Source of the DNA: Ypsolopha sequella
Lineage: Eukaryota; Arthropoda; Insecta; Lepidoptera; Ypsolophidae
Assembly: GCA_934047225.1 (NCBI GenBank)
Contig: OW203997.1
Span: 3,520,417-3,584,416, forward strand
DNA length: 64,000 nucleotides
Direction: 5' to 3'
The notes under the pieces were generated by a model, which did not search any database, had not been told where the DNA came from, and saw nothing but the letters and a program-made list of their open reading frames with translations. A program made the translations under genes and the position numbers. Below are positions 21,735 to 32,795 of this stretch, one piece after another (within the stretch, counting starts at the first letter, position 1; each line of letters opens with the position of its first letter).

Positions 21735-22950
21735 TTTGATAATTCGCTGAGACCAGTGGGGATCTCAGGAATTTAGGCCGGAAGGGTGCAGACAAGCACC
21801 TAGGCATTAGTTTTGATAATTCGCTGAGACCAGTGGGGATCTCAGGAATTTAGGCCGGAAGGGTGCAGACAAGCACCTAGGCATTAGTTTTGATAATTCG
21901 CTGAGACCAGTGGGGATCTCAGGAATTTAGGCCGGAAGGGTGCAGACAAGCACCTAGGCATTAGTTTTGATAATTCGCTGAGACCAGTGGGGATCTCAGG
22001 AATTTAGGCCGGAAGGGTGCAGACAAGCACCTAGGCATTAGTTTTGATAATTTGCTGAGACCAGTGGGGATCTCAGGAATTTGGCCGGAAGGGTGCAGAC
22101 AAACACCTAGGCATGAGTTTTGATAATTTGCTGAGACCAGTGGGGATCTCAGGAATTTAGGCCGGAAGGGTGCAGACAAGCACCTAGGCATTAGTTTTGA
22201 TAATTCGCTGAGACCAGTGGGGATCTCAGGAATTTAGGCCGGAAGGGTGCAGACAAGCACCTAGGCATTAGTTTTGATAATTCGCTGAGACCAGTGGGGA
22301 TCTCAGGAATTTAGGCCGGAAGGGTGCAGACAAGCACCTAGGCATTAGTTTTGATAATTCGCTGAGACCAGTGGGGATCTCAGGAATTTAGGCCGGAAGG
22401 GTGCAGACAAGCACCTAGGCATTAGTTTTGATAATTTGCTGAGACCAGTGGGGATCTCAGGAATTTTGGCCGGAAGGGTGCAGACAAGCACCTAGGCATT
22501 AGTTTTGATAATTTGCTGAGACCAGTGGGGATCTCAGGAATTTTGGCCGGAAGGGTGCAGACAAGCACCTAGGCATTAGTTTTGATAATTTGCTGAGACC
22601 AGTGGGGATCTCAGGAGTTTTGGCCGGAAGGGTGCTGACAGACACCTAGGCATTAGTTTTGATAATTTGCTGAGACCAGTGGGGATCTCAGGAATTTTGG
22701 CCGGAAGGGTGCCGACAGACACCTAGGCATTAGTTTTGTTAATTTGCTGAGGCCAGTGGGGATCTCAGAAATTATATTTAAGCCGGAAAGGTGTCCACCT
22801 AGGCATAATGGATTTTGATAGTTTATTGTGGCCAGTGGGAACCTCATAAAATATGTTTGTTAACTAAAGTCGTACATTTGCTGAAACCAGTGGAGAATTC
22901 AGAAATTACGAGAATAGGGCCCGAATGGTGTGAACACACATAGGCTTTGA
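21735..22950 (+). repeat. 77-bp tandem array in the retrotransposon leader
   Basis: About 13 good copies of a 77-bp unit (TTTTGATAATTCGCTGAGAC, GGGATCTCAGGAATTTAGGC, CACCTAGGCATTAG), then two or three decayed copies to about 22950. The left units are almost identical and the right units diverge, suggesting expansion from the left. Each unit contains the inverted pair GAGACC...GATCTC, so transcripts would form a string of small hairpins. Confidence 0.95.
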
Positions 22951-24752
22951 ACGTGTATGTGACTCATGACGAGAGTTGTTAATTTGTTCCACAGTTAAGT
23001 TGAAACCCCAAAAATTGATTTTTTTTTCTTTTTTCTTTTACCCAAGAACACTACGTTTGAAAATTTTTCGGTTCCGATGGGTTTTTTTTGGCTGCGGCAG
23101 TGATCAATTTATTCTATCAATCTATAATATCAACCTATAACAACGAATATCACTAAAATAAATCTGCTGTCATATTATTAAACGACAACAATAAGCCAGT
23201 AAATAAATGTTTATTTTTCTCCTTGTTATTAATGTTAGTGTCTCTTTTTTAAGACTTTATGTTAAAAATATTTAAAAATTCAATAAATCGATGCCGTATC
23301 GCAACTCGCAAGTTTATGTAAGAAATATGGTAAGCGAATATCATATTTACGATAATTATTACCTATAGATTATATAGGTTTCTATTTGTGTCATGTAAAA
23401 TTATGGTTGAAGATTTTGTTACATTTTCGTATTTATATTGATTTAGGTATTGTATTTTTACATTTTTAAACTTAACAATAATTATCGTACAACGTAAATG
23501 TTTTATGATCGTTATCATTTTTCGTAAAGAAGTCCCACGCCACGATCAACAACCGATGACGGTGGCGTAGTTGAATTCGTCGCCCGACTCGATGAGAGTT
23601 TAATTCGATTAAAATAACTCGACTGGGCATCACTACGAAAATATTTTCTTTCACTGAAATTGTATTGTTGTGAACTTGTAAAAGCAGAAATTCTCCTAAA
23701 AACTTGAATTACTACTTTTCCCGTGGTATTTTCATACTGTGTGGTTTAGCCATCGCTGTGTGTGTATTGTGTTATTCGATCCTTGTATGGTGCATTTATT
23801 GTTAAAACTTTTTGACCTGGAGTTCCTTAAATGCTTATTTAAAGTTGGTATAAATTTAATTAACAAAAACGAAACGGTACGGTACGGGTTTTTGTTTAAC
23901 AACAAAGAAGATAGGTAATACGATTGTCTTCTTTGATAGTGCTGCCAGTGGCAGTAGTCAAGTGTACATGAGACAGCTCGAAAAACATATTCACGAGAAA
24001 ATTAACATGTTGATCCAAAGATGTTATAAACATTTTGTTGATCGAATAATTTATCGGTGATCCTGAAAAAGAAAAACATGCAATTAATAATTTGTAAGTA
24101 ATATAACAACCAATTTAGAAATGTCTTTCAATAGCTACAACTTACGTTGTTAATTAATCAATTTATAAAAAGAACGAGATAAGCAGGATAGCGATTACAA
24201 TTTTTGGCAAGTGCGATAGAGATGGTATTGGGACCGGTGTCGCGACCCCTAGTTTATGAATCCGCACCCTGGAGGTCGCGTCAGTTTGAGAGGCTACAAA
24301 TAGTACTCTGTGGAGGCTACGTGGGTGATAGTAATACCACGTGGAAATTTGTTTGTATAGTTTAGACCGCGAAATAACTATGTAGATAGGTACCTGCTTA
24401 TAAACAAAATCAAATTCTAGGCTACACCGCCCGGTATTCAGCCCACTCTAGTTCCTGTAAACAAAACCAACAAACACGACTTTGTTGTTGAATTACTGAT
24501 TCCATAAATACTTATGGAATTAAAGCTACAATAAATACAATTTAACTTACCAAGTATTGTTAGCCCGCACAAGTCGATAACGGACAAACCAATCACTTTG
24601 ATGAAACAAATAAAACTCCATCCAAGATCCAACCAAAGTTGAATCACAGAGAATAAGTACCTATAGCTTTATACAAACAAAACACAAAACTATATTATAC
24701 AAAACACAGACAAACTGAACTGAACTGACACGGACGCCACTACACTAGGCGC
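22951..24752 (+). other. retrotransposon interior with no identifiable gene
   Basis: By position this should hold gag. I find only short frames, AT-rich filler and one less AT-rich block around 23525-23640. No zinc knuckle or protease motif is visible. Confidence 0.4.
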
Positions 24753-24760
24753 TTGCTCGC

Positions 24761-24876
24761 TCATGTACATTTATTATTTTATTACATATATTTTTATAAG
24801 ATTAAAATTTGACTTGTGAAACGTGTATTATATTTATATACCTACTTTGCAAAATAAACTTTTTGAATTTTGAATT
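24761..24876 (+). mobile_element. 116-bp non-LTR 3' end with 8-bp duplication
   Basis: It matches the end of the element at 19623-21016 (TCATGTACATTTATTATT, CTTTGCAAAATAAACT) and ends in TTGAATTTTGAATT. TTGCTCGC flanks it at 24753-24760 and 24877-24884. Confidence 0.85.
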
Positions 24877-24884
24877 TTGCTCGC

Positions 24885-25573
24885 CTGAGGAAGCGAGATG
24901 GAAGCTTAGAGAATTAATGAATATACGATACAATAAAGTGACAGATTTTCGCGCGGTCGTCGCGTCTGTCAATTTGTGTCAGGTCACAAAATCAAGTGCG
25001 CCAACACCTGAAGTGCGTTCATTAAATAATCCTGGGCTGGGTGGGAGCACTGGGGTTGTAGCGCTGAGTTTTTTGAACGGGTTTTGTCGCGTAGTGACGC
25101 TCCAAACGTCAGTTGTCATGTTTGCATTATGTTTAGTATAATAACGTTGGGAGGGCCCCCTCTGTACGAAATTTAACGTAAATATATCAACTGTAACGTT
25201 GAGAGGGCCCCCTCGGTGCGAAAATTAGCGTCATGTCATTTAAGAAAATTGACGTGAATGTCGGGTGACGTTTGGAGCCTGTACGAACCTTGCGAGCCCT
25301 GCTCGGAGTTGATGTTGAGGAGTTCGACACCAGTGTAGCGACGCTGTCATTTTTGGACGGTCGGTGTTGAGACGCGAGTTCATTTTTGAACGGGTTAGTG
25401 TTGCGACCCGGGTGGGAGGCTCAACTCGGTGTGAGTTCTTGAACGACTATCTGAGGCGAGGCCAACACGACCAACGAAAACATTCTTGGATGCGTTCTGT
25501 TTCACGATTATTTTTTTTTGTTTGCTGGATAATATTTAAATATTTTTTATTAAAAGTAACGTAAAGGTTCGGA
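24885..25573 (+). other. retrotransposon interior, unassigned
   Basis: Less AT-rich than its surroundings. It contains a doubled phrase (AACGTTGGGAGGGCCCCCTC and AACGTTGAGAGGGCCCCCTC, about 60 bp apart) and a 110-codon frame with no recognisable domain. It may be gag-region debris. Confidence 0.35.
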
Positions 25574-26452
25574 ATTGTTCCGAATCACGATATAATCGAT
25601 TATATCGCGTCATTCCGAGCCACTGTGAGCCCAATAACGATTGATGGCCCTACTATGGTCACTAAGACGTCATTAACGACGCCATGCTGTGCTATCATCG
25701 CCCATGCTTCACAACACTGTGAGCGATCTATTAAAAGTGACTGCCAGCCGGAGGCAATTTTAAAATAGGTTATTCGGAGCATAAGATTTTGTTATTAAGC
25801 CATGATTCAGTGATTGTAATTGGAAGAAATTACTTCTTGGACCTAGTAAAGTGGTTTTCCTTTGTATTCAAGTATCATAAATTAATTTCTACAAATTCCG
25901 TAATTTTCAAGTGTCACAGTCCATGTCGCGTTCAAAAGAGTTCCGAATGGACCATGGGTTTAAGGCGATATGTGGAAATTTTGGCATCCTTGTTACTCCA
26001 TATGCGAGGGAACCCTCAGTGTGAGAGGGGCGGATTCGTGGAGGAGTGGCAGGAAGTCGTTTTTTTTATTTTATTTTATTAATATAGAATGTACTAAGGT
26101 AGCTGTCAGAATTTCGCTTAACCAAGTCTTAGATACCGTTAAGACCCATCTAATAAAATGTTATTGCGGTCCATAGTGTCATTCTAAATTGTCAAACCGG
26201 GAGGATAGAAGTCGATAGGGAGCTCATTTCAATAAATGTTTCTATCGAGCCGAATTTCTCCAGTCGTCCCTAGAAAGGGATTCCAAAAATTATACACTAT
26301 TTTATCAAAGTGATACATTATTTACTGAAGTAGATACGCAGGTGATGGACACCATTTTTTTTTGTTCTTTCGGAATGACACGTGATGGGCGTGAGGAGTT
26401 TGATGGTAGTGTTGGCACTATTAGTATTAGCGCCATGCGGAACGCACTGTGT
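25574..26452. mobile_element. MITE family B, copy 3, split by a TTAA element
   Basis: It corresponds to the 351-843 copy from ...TCCGAAT...ATATCGCG to ...GCGGAACGCACTGTGT. The interruption at 25964-26340 falls on the TTAA within GTTTAAG(C) of the reference copy. It lies wholly inside the LTR retrotransposon, which itself splits another copy of this same family. Confidence 0.8.
25964..26340 (+). mobile_element. TTAA element family T, copy 1 (right end lost)
   Basis: Preceded by TTAA, it starts GGCGATATGTGG and carries the family blocks (TTACTCCATATGCGA, CCCTCAGTG, GGCGGATTCGTGG, TTTCAATAAATGTTTCTATCGAG). The right inverted end and second TTAA are missing. The sequence passes straight into the MITE at GGTGATGG. 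Confidence 0.8.
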
Positions 26453-26639
26453 GAAAGATAGTTCTCAACAAAACATTTCTCAAGAATTAGACCCATGGTA
26501 CTCAAACAAAATTTTAACAATTTTTTTTTTCTTATATGTCGAAAGAGAAAGTGCAAAAATATCAACATAAATTACCTAATAATTGTTTATTATAATAGTT
26601 TGAAGAACGCCTAAAGAAAGTATTCTTGGCATAATTAGT

Positions 26640-27470
26640 TCTGCTCAGGCTTACAGAAAATGTCTTTCGTGGTCCCATAGATATCATAATACTATATTGT
26701 GTAATCCGCGAGACATGAAACCTTACTTTTTTTAAACAAAATGGTCGAGTCTATGTGATTGTTTACAATGTTGTAGAGAAATGAGGCATCTTATTTCAAG
26801 AAAAGCAATGTTATGGCATTTGGCCGGGCTAACGTAACCGGTGAAATGTTGTCCAGTACGGAGATTGAGTGACTTCAAAATCCCAATTTGAATTTTTTCA
26901 ATGGGTGATATGAGCAGAATATTGAGGGCTCCATAATACACTACCAAATTCTAAGATGCTACCTACGCAAATATGCATAGAATAAAGTTTTTGAGGGTAC
27001 TTGCGCGGTTAAATGGTTTAGATAGACGGAGAATTAAACCTAGTTGCTTGTATGCCTTTTTAGTAATTTTGTCTAAATGAGTTTTAAAATTTAACCGTTT
27101 CATGATTGTACCATTGAAGTTGTAGCTCTAAATAAACGTGTTGTGTCTACGCGAGAAGGTGATTGTGTAATATTTATCTGAGTTAGGCAAAAGTTGATTG
27201 TGAGCACAGAAATCTGAAAAACTATCTAAATAATGTTGAAGCCGAGAACAATCATCTTGGCATGAGATAAGCTTAAAAATCTTTTGTATCATCAGCATAC
27301 AGTTAGTGACATGAAAAAGAGATCACTTACACTGTAGCAATATTATTAATGTAAAGGGTAAAAAATTAAAGGGTCTAAATGCGAACTCCGATACTTGATC
27401 GGAAGTAAGTATTTTAAAGGCATTTTAGATCTTGAAATTTCACGCCAAGTTCTATGTCTGACTAGTAATA
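26640..27470 (-). pseudogene. antisense non-LTR RT remnant inside the retrotransposon
   Basis: The reverse complement reads, with frameshifts and stops, as RT palm and thumb: SHLDPLIFYPLHINNIA (cf. the usual 'GSxLGPLLFxLYINDI'), then a decayed YADDTK box, then ILEFGSVLWSPQYSAHI and HIEKIQIGILKSLNL. That is Jockey/CR1-like and old. It lies opposite to the host LTR element and is therefore a nested insertion. Confidence 0.7.
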
Positions 27471-27679
27471 AACTCTTACCTCCATTCGTCCAACGATGAG
27501 TGAACGAAATCAAGCTAAACAAAGAGTTATAACTAAGCCATGTGAATATTAAAGCAAACACGGCCGGTGTTGCTACGAGGCCAGAAATTTGAACATATAA
27601 ACAAGACATGTGGTTTTATGGCCCAGAGTTCCTGGACAGATAAAAATTGGCCAACAAGTTACTAAAGAGAGCATTTTTT

Positions 27680-28480
27680 TTTTTTTGGTTGGGGAAGTCC
27701 TGGACGTTGGTGACGGTCCAGGTGTGCCTATGAATGAGAGCGAAGCCTATGGAGAGGAAAGTAGTGACGGTTCAGATGTGCCTATGAAAGAAAGTGAAGC
27801 CTATGGAGAGGAAAGTATGGATGAAGATAGTCCAGTCCTCGGGTTTTTAATGCCAGTATCTCAGGTAGACTCTGTAAATGAAAATGTAAATAGTATAAAA
27901 AAAATACAGTCTGAATTCTTTCCAGAAGAACACCTGTCAAGAAACCTCTGCCTATTTACAGACATAGATAGTATCCTCAGATGTGAAGGTCGTTTGGACA
28001 AATACGATGATAAAAATTATCAAATTCTGTTGCCGAAAGACCACACACTTACTTACTATACTTTTACATATCTAGGGAAATATATACATACATACACATA
28101 TCTGTATTTCGACAGAAGGCGTGACAAGGAAAAGCGATGGATTTGCCTTTTTATTTGTCTGTTTACCTCGAGGTGGTGAATGACCTGACAGCAGAGGAAA
28201 CTGGAAGGTTGGGAAAATAGGTATCTTCCCTTATCACAAGTTCAGATGGAAGTTGTAAATACTGAACTTATCTGTTTCCATTCGTCACATGTGTGCATTA
28301 GAAGTAGATCTCTCTAATATTAATGAAGATTTTGTTATGGAAGATAAGGAACCTGAGCAGGCCTCTCTTGGTGACTCAAAGGCACCAGTTATCAGTGATA
28401 GTGTAGAGGAATCATGAGAGGAGGTGACTGAATTCGAAGAGGCAGCTGCCTTTCATTTTAGAATTCGGGTAAGAGACAAA
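27680..28480 (+). pseudogene. LTR-element pol remnant (integrase zinc-binding region)
   Basis: A frame from 27610 to 28179 includes FFPEEHLSRNLCLF, then RCEGRLDKYD and ILLPKDHTL around 27907-28060. This is the 'L.DE.G.LR..GRL...PILLPK.H' pattern that precedes the integrase HHCC finger in BEL/Pao and some Gypsy elements. Upstream is an acidic 51-bp tandem duplication (VPMNESEAYGEES / VPMKESEAYGEES). Downstream, scraps such as VNDLTAEE survive in another frame, with stops. No catalytic DDE residues are preserved. Confidence 0.6.
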
Positions 28481-28539
28481 ATTGTCGATTAGACGATCCA
28501 GCTTTTTGCCTTATTATAACTTGTTTTCGCCTTGGGGAG

Positions 28540-29267
28540 TGTCGCGGATTACCGCGAACTCGGTCCTATGAAAGCGTTTGGTGAGTGAAAATACATCTTG
28601 AACGCAACTTTGTTTTGTGCTAGCAACACTTTTTCTTTTCTTTGGCTTACCCGTCTTTTTTACCCGCCTGAATGTGAATTGGACCACATTTTGCTTGCGC
28701 CCGTGAAGAGAGGACAGTCTCTGCATCTGCCTCGTGCGCACGAGCCAGGTTTCCTACGTGGCTGCGTGCGAATACTTTAATCAACAGTCACCCTGGTGAG
28801 TAATAGCACCTAATCATGTTGCTCATAACATTAGAAAGTGGTGGTGACTGGGAGGCGAGATGAATTGGTTATGTGCTGGTATCAGTGCGTCTTGGAGGCC
28901 ACGATTCCGTCGTGGCTCTCTAGATGGGTAGTTGATACCAGCTGGTGGCATGGGTTGGACTGTAGGGGAGGTAGGAGGTCCATCTACGGAACATAAAGGT
29001 TCCGCGTGCTCAGTGTTCACTAGGAGGTAAACTTGTCCCTCGGAACATGGGAGCTCCGAGAGAGTTGGTACAGCTTGCTGTACGTCGACCATTGTCAACA
29101 TCAGGCGAAGGCCTGATGCAATGGTGGCTCTCTCTCTTGTATTATAAATTGTAACAAAGATGAAAAGGAGTGTTTCGCCTCCTAGTCGCTATAGCTTCTA
29201 GTAGACCTACTGTTTATAATATTATGTTGCGTGTAATATTTTTCTACCATTCCTAAAGGCCGCAACA
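28540..29267 (+). repeat. 3' LTR, 728 bp
   Basis: Starts TGTCGCGG and ends CCGCAACA. It is the intact version of the split 5' LTR. Frames on either strand inside it (75 codons and 92 codons) recur in both LTRs and are not genes. Confidence 0.92.
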
Positions 29268-29459
29268 GTCACTTTTCATAGATCACTGAGAGTGCAAACG
29301 CTCTGAAGCATAGGCGATGATAGCACACCATGGCGTCGTTAATGATATCACCTACGACGTCATAGCGACCATTGTAGGGCTATCGTTATCGCGCTAACAC
29401 CGACTCGGAATGACCGTTGACGCGATAAATCGATTATGTCGTCATTCGGAACGCGCTGT

Positions 29460-30838
29460 GAGTTTATTGTGTGTTGCGCGCTAACGCCGATGTAAAAAAG
29501 CACTAGATTCCGCTAGATACCAATATTTCAAAAGAGCGCTAGAAAGTGCGCTAAATTGTTATGTTGTAGATTAAATTTTTGCAATTTTTGCCTTTATACA
29601 ATTTAATAATAAGAATTTTAAGAATTTTTTTAATGGAACTTTCATGTTGTCTATCGCTCAATTTAAACAGACCTAAACCGTTCTGATATCGAAATCCAAA
29701 TGACATAATAATTAAACGATAAAACTATACAAGTGCATAAAAAATTCAAAGTTCACGAAATAATTTCGGCTGATTATTTTCGTGTATTTGACAATAAGTA
29801 TTTTTGAAAAGAACTTTAAACCCAATTCATAATAAAGTTCGTCTTTGGTTGAAGTTTCCCCCACAAGGGCTGCATTCAGTTTATAACACTCTAGAACGCC
29901 CGCTCATCACTGACAGCAGGATAGATAATACAACAAAATCATCGAGTGCAAAAGAGATGTCATAATCGTAGGCGACGCCGGGCGTCAGCTAGCGATCAAA
30001 CTGAACGATGTAAGGAAATAATCTCAAATAATTTGATCATAGACAGAATGAACGTTTGGACGGCAACGCCAGCTTCATTCCGAAATAGCGCTAGATTTTC
30101 CGCTAGGCGCCAAAAACGAATTTTGAGCGTCAGTGGCAGAACTGTTGTTTTTCTTTTGTGTCTTGGCGACAGCTGCTATTTTAAGCGCCACTTTTTGCCA
30201 GTGTCAAGTTTGAGCACTGTTGAATGCTCAGAATTATTCCTTATTCTGTGGTTGAATGATATGATATGAAATAAAATGCTCTCTCTGTGTGTGATTTGGA
30301 TAGAAAGAAAATTAAATTGACAGTGGGACTGGTCATTAAAATCACAATAAACCACTATTTTTACCAAAAACACCCACGATTCGGTCATGAACATCGACAG
30401 ACATCAAATATTGGGAAAAATTGGCTGTCAAACGTGATTGTGCAGCTAAACTCAGGCCACTAAGAACCATCATGGTATAAACAATGGTTTGTCAAAAAGC
30501 GCACGAAAAGAGAAGAGGAATGAAAAGGAATGAATATACTATGTAACTACGAAAACGGTAGCTAATAATTCCTTTTAACAATTTCCTGTGTTTAGCTGTT
30601 CTGAAAAAATGTTCCAATGTTCTGAAAAGCTTATTCTGTTCGAGTCTTCAACCAATCGACAATGGTCGGTCATGAAGTACGTATGGGTTTATTTACGTAA
30701 CCGTCTTAACAACCAACAAAATTTTGATAACCACACCCAGATACGTACGTTGCATTTACGAAGACTGTTTTATATAAAACAAAAATTCTCGGTACCTTAT
30801 GTAACTTTAATCAGACAACAGTTTTAAATATTTTTTAT
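29460..30838. other. intergenic spacer
   Basis: No repeat with a partner in the window, and no exon with good splice sites. 29960-30170 is less AT-rich and repeats the phrase AGCGCTAGA/CGCTAGAT, without a recognisable function. Confidence 0.4.
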
Positions 30839-30957
30839 TAACGGATTTAACGCACGTTTTTTATTATTTGTATAAGGAGGCACAGCTCGAGCTTTCGATG
30901 AGATAGCGACTCATCATCTTCAGGACGATTGTAAAAAAGTGAGTTAAATCCGTTTTT
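30839..30957. mobile_element. small TIR element with internal hairpin
   Basis: The ends AACGGATTTAACGCAC and GTGAGTTAAATCCGTT are inverted relative to each other, followed by A/T runs that also pair. On the minus strand the centre reads CTGAAGA, then GATGAG-loop-CTCATC, then GAAA, then the palindrome GCTCGAGC. It is about 119 bp with no coding capacity. Confidence 0.7.
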
Positions 30958-32558
30958 TAAATATTTATAATGTCAACTCACCCCAATTTTAAAAAAGACA
31001 AAACTTATCTTTGAATTTTGTAGCAATCTGACGATAAAAACTTCTTACCTTTTTATAAAACTCAAGAAGAAAAGCTATTCGAAGTCAGTCGATCTACTCA
31101 GCAACTACACATTGCCACACATTTCTGTCCACTGGCACTGGGGCGGTAAACTGGCACGCAAGGACTTTGTATTAAACACGCAAGCTTCAATTAAAATTCA
31201 TAATATACATACCCGATATCACAAAGCAATATTATTAGTTGTATAATACTGGGCATAATGTATTTCTACCGCATTTGTGAATTACTAATTAGACAGGTTT
31301 TCAGAACTTGATTTGGATGGCAGGCGTGTTTAGCAGTCCTCCCCTGTAGGTAGGTAGGTACTCATTATGGAACTTCTGAGAATGACCGATTAATGTGAGC
31401 ACCTAACTGAGAAGTCAATTAGTAGTTTAAGAGTCTGGCTCATGTTGCTGTAACAATTACCCTTGCACAATCCTTTGGAACAAGAAAACCTACATCCAGA
31501 ACAAACACATGTACCTAGCTTGAAGTTAGGTAGGTACTTATTCTAAGGGTAGGTATATAAAAGCGATGAAACTTAGAAAATTTCAGGCACACAACTTTTA
31601 TAAAAAGTTATTTTGGTTCTTAACAGACTACTTCAAAAAAGAGGTTCACAATTCGACTGTTTTTTTTTTTCTTTTCTTTGTTGTTACTCCGTAACTATCT
31701 GTCATTTATAAACAGATTTGAATTATAATTTTTTTGTTTGGAAGAGTATGCTTCCAGGTAAATCCCGTTTTGAGATTGGTAATGATTTAGTAAATTAAAC
31801 GGAACTTTATAATATTAGTGCAGATAGCATAAAATCGGCTTAACGGGGGGTTTTTTCATAGAAACTGTTTTAAGCCGCCTTGCGTAAAACCCGAGACTAC
31901 ATAAAAACAGAAACTACGGATTCCTAACCCCATTTCTTTGTTTTTGAAGTAAAAAAAATATATATTTATTTATATTCCACTTGATAAGTTCTAGACAATT
32001 ATACCCCACAAGATAGGGAATAATAATAATTTTTTTACGTTCTTTTTTCATGTATGAAAAATAATGTAATTACAATTTGGTTTTGGGTCAAAATTTTCCA
32101 CAACTCATCGAAATTTTAAAATAGGTCTTTATCTCGTTCAGTCTAAGACGTAAACCCGTGACATACGAATGGACAGACCCTTTTGTCCTTTAGGTAGGAA
32201 CGGACCCCTAAACACGAGATTTTCTTAATAATTATTTAGGTTTTTCCATGTTTTTAGCGGGAAGAAACAAATAAAATACAGTTCTTAGAACACAATGTAT
32301 GAATTTATTCAGTATCAGTATGAACAAAGGCACTACCTTATCTAAAAAGGCACCCTTATGCTGTTGATATTGTTCTACAATCCCTTCAAGGTCCACTACT
32401 TCAACAATTTTATATACGCAATCTCTATTTACATTATAATTTATATGCATCGTCAAATCTACTCTAGAACATGCGCAAACAACTACAGTTAGATCCATTT
32501 GAAACGTGAATAAGAAATCTAATTAATGCGGTGAAGTTACGTCATTAAAATATTATCA
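30958..32558. other. intergenic spacer downstream of haspin
   Basis: AT-rich. An 88-codon minus-strand frame (32232-32498) lies just past the haspin stop but shows no domain and no repeat. The rest is unassigned. Confidence 0.4.
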
Positions 32559-32564
32559 TTTATT
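32559..32564 (-). terminator. candidate haspin poly(A) signal
   Basis: AATAAA on the minus strand, about 30 bases past the haspin stop codon. It would imply a very short 3' UTR. Other AT-rich hexamers follow, so the true cleavage site is uncertain. Confidence 0.4.
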
Positions 32565-32593
32565 ATTATTATTATTACATAATTGTTCGTTGT

Positions 32594-32795
32594 TTAGAAT
32601 TCGTTGTCAGTGAGTACGAACTGCACGGCGCTCCCGTAGTCAAGGATCCGGTTCTTGACCCCCTTCAGTTTATTTATATAGTGCTTGTGGAGTTTGGTGT
32701 TTGTTCGTTTGTAGCGCAGAGCTGTTATCATCTTATCTACTGTGTAGTGCAGCCACAGAATGTTGGTGTATGGCTCGAAGTTCTTCCACTCGTTA
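32594..32795 (-). CDS. Haspin: haspin, last exon with stop codon
   Basis: Acceptor TTGTCTACAG. The first base completes an Asn codon begun by GACAA of the previous exon. It encodes NEWKNFEPYTNILWLHY, TVDKMITALRYKRTN and the end FVLTDNEF, with TAA at 32594-32596. The WLHY..DKM segment matches the C-lobe of animal haspins, which confirms both the gene and its 3' limit. Confidence 0.93.

Larger units (their letters stand above)
19473..29267 (+). mobile_element. LTR retrotransposon, 9.8 kb, degenerate inside
   Basis: Two LTRs starting TGTCGCGG and ending CCGCAACA bound the element, with GTCAC target duplications at 19468-19472 and 29268-29272. After the 5' LTR, TGGTGGAGGAGCTGGGATC occupies the primer-binding/leader position. 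GGGGAG precedes the 3' LTR as a short purine tract. The interior carries a 77-bp tandem array, two nested MITEs, antisense non-LTR RT scraps and a small pol remnant (27680-28480). No intact gag, protease, RT or integrase is present. The pol scrap and leader suggest BEL/Pao, without certainty. Confidence 0.85.
19151..29459. mobile_element. MITE family B, copy 2, split by the LTR retrotransposon
   Basis: 19151-19472 and 29273-29459 are the two parts of a family B element. Joined across the insertion, they match the order of the intact copy at 351-843 (reverse orientation) with no loss. The 5-bp GTCAC at the junction is duplicated by the insertion. Confidence 0.85.

Noticed and set aside
21735..22750. 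CRISPR-like regular repeats
   Set aside because: The 77-bp units are contiguous with no unique spacers, the context is an insect LTR retrotransposon, and there are no cas genes.
27610..28179. Intact host gene with acidic N-terminus
   Set aside because: The C-terminal half matches the pre-integrase region of LTR retrotransposons and it lies inside an LTR element with later stops and shifts.
32232..32498. 88-codon minus-strand frame just downstream of haspin as an extra haspin exon
   Set aside because: Haspin already ends in a stop at 32594-32596 with a C-terminus of the expected length, and the frame shows no domain.
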